Shown one piece after another: positions 58,070 through 64,000 of a stretch of DNA of 64,000 nucleotides. The notes beneath the pieces were generated by a model, which was not told where the DNA came from, made no database searches, and saw only the letters and a program-made list of their open reading frames with translations. Position 1 is the stretch's first letter. Each line of letters starts with the position of its first letter. The stretch is from Cloacibacillus sp. An23 (GTDB lineage: Bacteria > Synergistota > Synergistia > Synergistales > Synergistaceae): NCBI RefSeq assembly GCF_002159945.1, contig NZ_NFJQ01000005.1, positions 62,001 to 126,000 of the forward strand, in the 5' to 3' direction. The translations under genes were made by a program, and so were the position numbers.

Positions 58070-59365
58070 CTACCAGGTCTTGGCGCTGATCGGGTTGAAT
58101 CCGAGTTCGCAGGTAGCGCCCGTGATAGCCTGAAGTTCGACCTCTATCGAGCCGTCGGGACGGAGCGATCCGTCGAATCCGCCGGCGATGATGTTGACAT
58201 AGTCGCTGAATCCGATGAGCTTCTCCATCGGCGGCAGCACGATGATCATGTTCGCGTTGCCCGCCGTTACGACCGCGGTGGCCTCGGGGGCTGCGTCGGC
58301 GAGGGACTGGCTGGCTCCGTCGCGTCCGGCGTATTCGTCGGTAACGAGGACGGTCTTGATGCCGGCCTTCTCGGCCTTGGTGCAGTTCATGATGAGGTCG
58401 GCGTCCGGATTGCCGAAGCCTTCTTCGCTGACTATGACGCCGTCGACGCCGAGCATCGCGGCGAGCTTCACGGCGTAGGACGAGCTGCGCTTCTTATCGG
58501 CGAGGGTGACGTTCTCGTTCGTGATGATGACGCCGACGAAGTTGATGTCCTTGCCGTGGCGGTCATAGAGGTTGCGGATGACGGGGTTGTTGAGGTGGAC
58601 GTAGGTGCTGTTCTTATCGCATGCGGAAACGCAGTTCCCGGATACGATGGCTCCGTCCATCGTCTCGTTCGGGTGGATAAGCGAGGGAAGTATCTTCTTC
58701 GCGTCCACGCCGTAGACGTAGGTGTCGTGGAGCAGTCCCTGGGTCTGGAGCATGTAGATGTAGGCGACCTTCGGGAGCTCGGGATAGGCCTTCATAGCCT
58801 CTGCGAAGCAGGGCAGCTCGTAGGTCTCGGTCGTATCGACGTGCGCACCGGCCTTCCAGACGGCCTCGGCGACGTAGAACGCGGCGCGGAAGCCGGCCAT
58901 GCGGCAGGCCTTCTCGTAGTCGTGGGCTTCAAGTCCCTCGACGGGTTCGATGACGAGGACGGCGTTCATCGTCTTGGAGAACGGCGTGTAGTCCGCGCCG
59001 GGGCCCTGCATGTCGATGATGCCCTCCTGGAAGCCGACGATGCGTCCGCAGGTGAGTACCGCGGCGCCTTCGAGGACGAAAGTCTTTCCGCTTCCGACGG
59101 TCTCGACGTCGCTGAGCATTCCGGGGAATATCTGTCCCGGGCCTTCCGTCTTGTAACGCGGTTCGATTACGTCCTTCACCGGGCAGATGCGGACGGATTC
59201 GCCGGGACGGGCGAGATCCGCGTCCAGCGTCTTGAAGTGTTCGCTGTCGGCTGCGGCGGCGATGAACTCTTCTTTGTTGATCTGAAGAGTCCCGTCTGCA
59301 AGGAGCGCCGTTTTGTCGCCCCATGCTATGTTCTTCACTTTTGCCTTCTGCAGTTCGAGTTTCAT
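58070..59365 (-). CDS. grdE: Glycine reductase component B, pyruvoyl-forming subunit precursor
   Basis: This 431-residue protein is GrdE, the proprotein cleaved at an internal Cys to create a pyruvoyl group. The expected site is SGNCVSACDKNSTYVHLNNP. Other motifs are LTCGRIVGFQEGIIDMQGPG and LVTDEYAGRDGASQSLADAA. The pyruvoyl group binds glycine. AGGAGG supports ATG 59365. It lies 46 bp after grdX and 13 bp before grdB. A glycine-specific role fits the riboswitch upstream. Confidence 0.94.
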   Translation of the reverse strand: MKLELQKAKVKNIAWGDKTALLADGTLQINKEEFIAAAADSEHFKTLDADLARPGESVRICPVKDVIEPRYKTEGPGQIFPGMLSDVETVGSGKTFVLEGAAVLTCGRIVGFQEGIIDMQGPGADYTPFSKTMNAVLVIEPVEGLEAHDYEKACRMAGFRAAFYVAEAVWKAGAHVDTTETYELPCFAEAMKAYPELPKVAYIYMLQTQGLLHDTYVYGVDAKKILPSLIHPNETMDGAIVSGNCVSACDKNSTYVHLNNPVIRNLYDRHGKDINFVGVIITNENVTLADKKRSSSYAVKLAAMLGVDGVIVSEEGFGNPDADLIMNCTKAEKAGIKTVLVTDEYAGRDGASQSLADAAPEATAVVTAGNANMIIVLPPMEKLIGFSDYVNIIAGGFDGSLRPDGSIEVELQAITGATCELGFNPISAKTW

Positions 59366-59411
59366 GGTGATCCTCCTTGTGTTGTTATTGATGGGAAGCA
59401 GCGCGCGCAGT

Positions 59412-59852
59412 TTATCTGTCAACCACCTCCGAGTAGCTTTTGACCGGAGATGTCAACAATCCGTACTGACGAAAAGTCTCTTCCAACAACACGACGTCCA
59501 TGTATCGGAAATCCTTTTCTATGTTATCGGCGAGGCCGCCGGGAGGCATTATGTGGTGCGAATTTTCGTAGAAGCGCACCGCATCCTCAATCAGGGACAG
59601 CGATTGAATGTCCGGCAGGCCGGTCGGGCCGTTGTTTTTTCTGAGTATCAGAGTGCGGTATGGCTGCTGGTTCGGCTTGAAATTCCCGTAAAGAGGGCTC
59701 GCGAGAAGCTCCCATCCCTCCTGGACGAGAGCGCGTCCGCGTTTCAGCACGTCGACGGACGCAGCGGCGCCCATATATTCGAGCGGCGCAACCATACCCT
59801 CAAGCGCGGGATTATTCGTTAAACAGATATAAGAAAACGAGGACAAGCCCAT
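59412..59852 (-). CDS. grdX: GrdX accessory protein of the glycine reductase operon
   Basis: This 146-residue protein starts GLSSFSYICLTNNPAL and has SVDVLKRGRALVQEGWELLA with PLYGNFKPNQQPYRTLIL, the GrdX pattern. Its molecular role is unknown; it always accompanies grd genes. ATG 59852 is preferred because the open frame continues upstream into riboswitch sequence that must be untranslated. A GGCGGTG element lies just upstream and inside a possible hairpin. It is the first gene of grdXEB. Confidence 0.85.
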   Translation of the reverse strand: MGLSSFSYICLTNNPALEGMVAPLEYMGAAASVDVLKRGRALVQEGWELLASPLYGNFKPNQQPYRTLILRKNNGPTGLPDIQSLSLIEDAVRFYENSHHIMPPGGLADNIEKDFRYMDVVLLEETFRQYGLLTSPVKSYSEVVDR

Positions 59853-59908
59853 AGGAACACCGCCATCCGCTGATATTCCCCTGTTTTCGTCCTCGTTGAA
59901 GCCAACGA
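59836..59908 (-). promoter_or_regulatory. Expression platform of the grd glycine riboswitch
   Basis: In the message, TCGTTG-GCTT-CAACGA (59908 to 59893) can form a short hairpin. The overlapping AACGAGGAC (59897-59889) can instead pair with GTCCTCGTT (59844-59836), enclosing the grdX ribosome-binding site and start codon. The two folds exclude each other and suggest translational control. Confidence 0.55.
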
Positions 59909-60025
59909 TTCCAGAGTGCCGTCCAACGGTAATCCTTGTGCCTGAGAGTTTCAGCCTGTCCGGCCTTGCCCCTTCGGCGCCCGTAGTGGAGAGTGGGACT
60001 CTCTTACCGCCTTCATCCAGCTTGT
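59909..60025 (-). promoter_or_regulatory. Glycine riboswitch, single aptamer
   Basis: The minus-strand RNA carries the glycine aptamer core: GAGAGTCCCACTCTCC, then GGGCGCCGAAGGGGCAAGG, then GCTGAAACTCTCAGGC. Closing helix CGGTAA/TTACCG joins 60004-60009 to 59927-59932. The linker GGCACTCTGGAA matches the sequence that follows the first aptamer in tandem switches, but the second aptamer is replaced by a short hairpin. Position upstream of grdX links glycine sensing to glycine reduction. Confidence 0.9.
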
Positions 60026-60029
60026 TAAT

Positions 60030-60059
60030 AGTATAACTATTTCGATCTTTCGTTGTCAA
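60030..60059 (-). promoter_or_regulatory. Promoter of the grd operon
   Basis: On the minus strand TTGACA (60054-60059), an 18-bp spacer and TATACT (60030-60035) form a strong promoter just upstream of the glycine riboswitch. Confidence 0.75.
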
Positions 60060-60124
60060 CGCCGGCGCGGACGTGAAAAAAACGCAAAATACCGAAAACG
60101 GCGCTTATTTTATATCAGCGCATA

Positions 60125-60163
60125 AAAAACGGCGGAGTTCCATTCGCCCACCGCCGTTTTTTT
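60125..60163. terminator. Bidirectional terminator after the NSS transporter gene
   Basis: AAAACGGCGG (60126-60135) pairs with CCGCCGTTTT (60151-60160), with A- and T-runs on both sides. It ends the NSS transporter transcript on the minus strand before the grd promoter. Confidence 0.8.
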
Positions 60164-60186
60164 GTTCATATGGTGATTTATCCGTT

Positions 60187-61530
60187 CTACCACTTCAGCC
60201 CGGTGATGAACACCGCAGTGATGCAGACCGGCGCGACGAGGCGGCATACCCAGAGCCACGCGCGGTAAAGCTTGAACTTGAACTCTCCGCGGTTCGTCAC
60301 CTCGTCGAGCGCGTCCTTCGTCCATATCCATCCGACGAATATCGAGGTGAATATGCCGCCTATCGGCATAATGGCGTTGTTCGTGATGAAGTCCACTGCG
60401 TCGAGGAAGCCCTTGCCGCATATCTCAGGGATATGCCCGCCGCCGGACAGCGCCGAGGGCACTCCGAGCAGCGTTATCGCAAGCCCCATGACTATCGCGG
60501 ACTTGGCGCGCGTCCAGCGGAGCTCGTCTACCGCGTAGGTCACGGAGACCTCGAAGAGCGCTATCGCCGATGTGAAGGCGGCGATGAAGAGCAGCGCGAA
60601 GAAGGCGAACGAGAAGAAAGCGCCCATCGGCATCTGCGCGAAGACCGCCGGCAGAGTAACGAAGGTGAGCCCCGGACCTGAGCCCGCGTCTATGCCGAAG
60701 GCGAAGACCGCCGGGAATATGACCAGCCCCGCCATGAAGGCCGCCATCGTGTCAAGAAGCACTATCGTGCGCGTCATCGTGGGCATATATTCCTTGCTGC
60801 TGAGATAGCTGCCGTAGGTGACGGTGATGCCCATTCCGAGCGAGAGCGAGTAGAAGCCCTGACCGAAAGCGGCGAGCACGCCCTCGGCTGAGAGCTTAGA
60901 AAGGTCGGGCATCAGGTAGAAGCGCAGCCCGGCCGACGCGCCCGGCAGAGTCAGCGAACGCACGATTAGCAGCAGCAGTATTATGAAAAGCATCGGCATC
61001 AGGACTTTGCAGCTCTTTTCGATGCCGCCGCTGATACCGCGGTAGACGACGAGGACGACGCCTGCCATTACGGCGCAGAGGCAGATCACCGTAAGATAAG
61101 GGTTGGCGATGAAAGTCGAGAATGATTCCGCCGCGCGCCCCGCCGCGGCCTCTTCCATTAGGCCGCCGAAGGATTTGAACATATAGGCGAGAGTCCAGCC
61201 GGTTATGACGGCGTAGTAGGAAAGTATGACGGAGCCGCAGAATATCCCGAGATAGCCTACGAGCGGCCACGCGCCGCCGCCGAGCTTCCTGTACGCGCCG
61301 GCCGCGTCAAGCTTCGCGCGCCGCCCTATGGCGAGCTCGGCAAGCAGCACGGACGCGCCTATGACGAGTACGAACGCGAGATAGACGAGGACGAACGCGC
61401 CGCCGCCGTACTTACCGGTGATATAGGGGAAGCGCCAGATGTTTCCGAGCCCTATTGCGGAGCCCGCCGCCGCCATTATGAAGCCGAAGCGGCTCCCCCA
61501 CTGATCCCTTTTCCCAGAATTGGCCTCCAA
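60187..61530 (-). CDS. NSS-family (LeuT-like) sodium-dependent amino-acid transporter
   Basis: This 447-residue protein has 11 to 12 helices and NSS features: WGSRFGFIMAAAGSAIGLGN, IWRFPYITGKYGGGAFVLVY and FYSLSLGMGITVTYGSYL. It imports an amino acid with Na+. The start is probably TTG 61530, eight bases after AAAGGAG; that ribosome-binding site lies inside the frame if ATG 61548 were used. It lies next to the glycine reductase operon, so glycine is a possible cargo, but tyrosine, tryptophan or alanine transporters look similar. Confidence 0.88.
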   Translation of the reverse strand: MEANSGKRDQWGSRFGFIMAAAGSAIGLGNIWRFPYITGKYGGGAFVLVYLAFVLVIGASVLLAELAIGRRAKLDAAGAYRKLGGGAWPLVGYLGIFCGSVILSYYAVITGWTLAYMFKSFGGLMEEAAAGRAAESFSTFIANPYLTVICLCAVMAGVVLVVYRGISGGIEKSCKVLMPMLFIILLLLIVRSLTLPGASAGLRFYLMPDLSKLSAEGVLAAFGQGFYSLSLGMGITVTYGSYLSSKEYMPTMTRTIVLLDTMAAFMAGLVIFPAVFAFGIDAGSGPGLTFVTLPAVFAQMPMGAFFSFAFFALLFIAAFTSAIALFEVSVTYAVDELRWTRAKSAIVMGLAITLLGVPSALSGGGHIPEICGKGFLDAVDFITNNAIMPIGGIFTSIFVGWIWTKDALDEVTNRGEFKFKLYRAWLWVCRLVAPVCITAVFITGLKW

Positions 61531-61762
61531 AAGACCCACTCCTTTCATATTTTGCGGAACGCCGGAAAATAAAACACAAAAAGACACTTCGAGCATCTTT
61601 AACAACGTCCGCGAGCTTTTAAGTATATAACACAGAAACGACTCAAAAACAAATGTCAGATAAGTTAATTTTATATTCCACCTTGTTTTATATTCCTTTT
61701 TTAACGATGCGTTTTAAATTTTCAACGCGGCGTTTTACCTGTGCGCAGAGGCTCCGCTATAA

Positions 61763-61807
61763 AAAAATAAACCGCGCGGACCGTCGAGGTCTGCGCGGTT
61801 TATTTTT
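61763..61807. terminator. Terminator after ymdB
   Basis: A perfect 15-bp inverted repeat (61763-61777 with 61793-61807), AT-rich outside and GC-rich inside, lies directly after the ymdB stop. It can act in either direction. The rest of the gap 61550-61760 is AT-rich and shows no gene. Confidence 0.75.
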
Positions 61808-61818
61808 CTTGTAATCAA

Positions 61819-62598
61819 TCAGTCTTCGGCCGGCACGTTGACCCTTACTATGTCAAGCGCCCGTCCTGTTTCTCCGTCTATTTCGATCACGACGCCCTGG
61901 AAGCGCACGCGCTCCTCGCACACGGCGAAGCGGCTCGGCGTCCCCATGAGGAACTTAGGCATCACCGATTCCGCGGACATTCCGATTATTCCCCCATGCC
62001 CGCCGGTCATGCCGGCGTCGCAGAGAAAAGCCGTGCCTCCCGGCAGTATCTCCTCGTCTGCGGTCTGCACGTGGGTGTGCGTCCCGACGACGGCCGAGAC
62101 GCGCCCGTCGAGATAGACTGCGAGCGCCCTCTTTTCGGAAGTCGCCTCGGCGTGTATGTCTACGAATATTGACGAAACCCCGCACTCGGCGAGCGCCGCG
62201 TCCGCGGTCTGAAAAGGACAGTCGAGCGGCGGCATGAAGGTGCGCCCCTGAAGGCAGAGGACGGCGAGCTTTTCGCCGTTCTTCTCGTAGACCGCGAAGC
62301 CGCGTCCCGGCGTCCCTTTCGGATGGTTCGCGGGGCGCAGGACGTTCGGCTCGGAGTCCAGCATCGGGACGAAGTCTTTTTTATCCCATACGTGGTTGCC
62401 GTTCGTCAGGACGTCTATGCCGCATGCGAAGAGCTCTTTCATCACCTTTTCGGTGAGGCCGAAGCCGGCGGCGCTGTTTTCGCCGTTCGCTATCACGAAG
62501 TCGAAGCCGCCGAACTCGGAGCGCAGGCGCGGTATCATCCGCGCCGCGGCCTCGCGCCCGGGGCGGCCCATTATATCGCCTATGAAAAGCACGCGCAT
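61819..62598 (-). CDS. ymdB: YmdB-family metallophosphoesterase (TIGR00282)
   Basis: This 259-residue protein has the metal site of the family: VLFIGDIMGRPGREAA, NGENSAAGFGLTEKVMKELF, NGNHVWDKKDF, VDIHAEATSEKRA and VGTHTHVQTADEEILPGGTA. YmdB acts as a phosphodiesterase on cyclic nucleotides and as a regulator in Bacillus. It follows the RNase Y gene by seven bases, a gene order conserved in many bacteria. The start ATG 62598 is close to the rny stop, with coupling likely. Confidence 0.92.
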   Translation of the reverse strand: MRVLFIGDIMGRPGREAAARMIPRLRSEFGGFDFVIANGENSAAGFGLTEKVMKELFACGIDVLTNGNHVWDKKDFVPMLDSEPNVLRPANHPKGTPGRGFAVYEKNGEKLAVLCLQGRTFMPPLDCPFQTADAALAECGVSSIFVDIHAEATSEKRALAVYLDGRVSAVVGTHTHVQTADEEILPGGTAFLCDAGMTGGHGGIIGMSAESVMPKFLMGTPSRFAVCEERVRFQGVVIEIDGETGRALDIVRVNVPAED

Positions 62599-62605
62599 GG
62601 ACGGC

Positions 62606-64000
62606 CTATTTCGCGTACTCGACGGCGCGCGTCTCCCGTATCAGCGTAACCTTTATCTGTCCGGGATAACGAAGTTCTTCCTCTATCTTGCGGGCGATGT
62701 CGTAGGCGAGTTTCTGCATCTCGCCGTCGTCGGTGACGGTCGGCGCGACCGTCACGCGCACCTCTCGTCCGGCCTGGATCGCGAAGGCTTTGCTGACGCC
62801 AGGGAACGCCTTGGCGACCTCTTCGAGCTTCTCGAGGCGCTTCACGTATGCGTCGAGGCTCTCGCGGCGCGCTCCGGGGCGCGACGCGCTGACGGCGTCG
62901 GCGGCGGCTACGAGCACCGCGTAGATCGTCTGAGGCTCCTCGTCCTCGTGGTGCGAGGCTATAGCGTTCACGATGTCCGGGCTTTCGCCGTAGCGCTTGG
63001 CGAGATCGGCGCCGATCTTGGCGTGCGGCCCCTCGACCTGGTGGTCGACGGCTTTGCCTATATCGTGCAGAAGGCCGGCCCTGCGCGCCTTCTGCTCGTC
63101 CAGCCCGAGCTCCGCCGCCATGACGCCCGCGAGATGCGCGACCTCAAGGCTGTGGGCGAGGGCGTTCTGTCCGTAGCTGGTGCGGTAGCGGAGCTGCCCG
63201 ATTATCTTGGCCAGCTCGCTGTGCATATTCTTTATCCCCGTTTCGAGAAGCGCCTCCTCGGCGGTCTCGAGTATCTGCGCCTGGACGTCCTTTTCCGCGC
63301 GCTCGATTATTTCCTCTATGCGCGCCGGATGGATTCTCCCGTCTACGACGAGACGTTCGAGCGACAGACGCGCGACCTCGCGCCTCACGGGGTCGAAGCT
63401 GCTTAGAGTCACGGCTTCTGGAGTATCATCAACGATAAGGTCGACTCCGGTAAGAGTTTCAAAGGTTCTTATATTGCGCCCCTCGCGCCCGATTATGCGC
63501 CCCTTCATCTCGTCGGATGGAAGGTTTACGACGCTTACGACGACGTCCGAGGTGAACTCGACGCTGCAGCGCTGTATCGCCGTCGCTACGATCTCCTGCG
63601 CCCTGCGGTCGGCGTCGCGCTTGGCCCGCTCCTCAAGCTCCTTCAGGCGGAGGCCGATGTAGTGGTTCGCGTCTGCCTCGACTTCTGCGAGAAGCTGCTC
63701 GCGAGCCTCCTCCTGCGTGAGCCTCGCTATCTGTTCGAGCTTGGCGATAAGCTCCTGCTCCTGGTCGGAGAGCCTGTTCAGCTTCGACTGGACCTGCTCG
63801 TTCTTGCCTTTCAGCTCTTCTTCCTTGCGGCTGATGTTCTCAAGCTTTTTATCAAGGTTTTCCTCTTTCTGCTCGAGCCTGCGCTCCGCGCGCTGCAGTT
63901 CGCCGCGTCTTTCCTTCGTGTCGCGGTCGAGCTCCTGACGCAGCCTGTGTATCTCCTCTTTGCCCTCGGCTACGATGTCGCGCTTCGCAGTCTCGGCCTT
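62606..64000 (-). CDS. rny: Ribonuclease Y (start lies beyond the window end)
   Basis: The frame is open to the end of the window: 464 residues are visible. A long charged coiled coil (residues about 1-130 of the visible part, with Arg/Glu/Lys/Gln heptads) is followed by a KH domain ([20 protein letters not shown]) and an HD domain ([20 protein letters not shown], then [15 protein letters not shown], then IASHHEDE). RNase Y starts mRNA decay by internal cleavage. The membrane anchor is missing only because the gene is cut. The usual partner ymdB follows. Confidence 0.95.
   Translation of the reverse strand, partial: KAETAKRDIVAEGKEEIHRLRQELDRDTKERRGELQRAERRLEQKEENLDKKLENISRKEEELKGKNEQVQSKLNRLSDQEQELIAKLEQIARLTQEEAREQLLAEVEADANHYIGLRLKELEERAKRDADRRAQEIVATAIQRCSVEFTSDVVVSVVNLPSDEMKGRIIGREGRNIRTFETLTGVDLIVDDTPEAVTLSSFDPVRREVARLSLERLVVDGRIHPARIEEIIERAEKDVQAQILETAEEALLETGIKNMHSELAKIIGQLRYRTSYGQNALAHSLEVAHLAGVMAAELGLDEQKARRAGLLHDIGKAVDHQVEGPHAKIGADLAKRYGESPDIVNAIASHHEDEEPQTIYAVLVAAADAVSASRPGARRESLDAYVKRLEKLEEVAKAFPGVSKAFAIQAGREVRVTVAPTVTDDGEMQKLAYDIARKIEEELRYPGQIKVTLIRETRAVEYAK

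Noticed and set aside
59853-60059. N-terminal extension of grdX into upstream sequence
   Set aside because: The frame stays open by chance through the glycine riboswitch and reaches the promoter, so it must be untranslated.
1-64000. CRISPR arrays, insertion sequences, prophage genes, rRNA or tRNA genes
   Set aside because: No regularly spaced repeats, transposase or integrase frames, phage structural genes, rRNA sequence or tRNA cloverleaves were seen in the intergenic regions inspected.

Overview
The window is high-GC bacterial chromosome from what looks like a strictly anaerobic amino-acid fermenter. It carries a glycine reductase operon with a selenoprotein, formate-tetrahydrofolate ligase, iron-sulfur L-serine dehydratase, a three-subunit archaeal-type glutamate synthase, LysW-dependent amino-acid biosynthesis, TRAP uptake and many MATE exporters. 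This mix would fit Synergistota (Cloacibacillus/Synergistes-like). That is inference from gene content; no rRNA or other taxonomic marker is present.

Layout. 1-900: end of a PTS permease gene and a PepSY protein. 1.15-5.98 kb: split glutamate synthase operon behind a promoter and leader terminator, followed by a truncated glutamine synthetase and an ANTAR RNA-binding regulator. 6-9.8 kb: two MATE exporters and a FocA/NirC channel. 9.8-18 kb: a catabolic cluster, transcribed leftward as LarA-like racemase, two-subunit aconitase X and TRAP transporter, with a divergent GntR regulator and aminotransferase; matching GTATAC palindromes lie in the shared control region. 18-30.9 kb: third MATE exporter, flavoproteins, NTF2-like pair, Fe3+-type ABC transporter, Fhs, RNase HI, YbaK, EamA and RidA. 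Near 31.1 kb is a likely structured RNA of about 160 nt. 31.3-32.9 kb: serine dehydratase. 33.1-38.6 kb: complete lysW-X-Y-Z-J-K set behind an unusual AT-rich leader that can pair with its own ribosome-binding site.

38.7-42.2 kb: a desulfoferrodoxin-like secreted protein, a nicotinamidase-like hydrolase and a queT-queF-queC operon controlled by a preQ1-I riboswitch. 42.4-45.2 kb: an unrecognised three-gene operon with a VirD4/TraG-like protein lacking Walker A, a single-domain ClpB-like AAA+ ATPase and a small helical protein; this is the best candidate for an undescribed system. 45.4-52.4 kb: an amino-acid permease with a shortened N-terminus, then a LysR regulator divergent from a carboxylate-catabolism operon (dehydrogenase, RraA, SLC13 transporter, amidohydrolase). 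52.4-60.1 kb: a short QueG-like ferredoxin, a repeat-rich gap and the grdXEBCD operon with glycine riboswitch and in-frame UGA (Sec) in grdB. 60.1-64 kb: NSS transporter, YmdB phosphoesterase and RNase Y (cut by the window end).

Taken together, amino acids are imported and fermented (glycine reductase, serine dehydratase, aminotransferase, Fhs). Nitrogen assimilation and lysine or ornithine synthesis use modular archaeal-like enzymes. Several operons appear to be controlled by RNA: glycine and preQ1 riboswitches, a possible ANTAR-controlled leader and the uncharacterised lysW leader.
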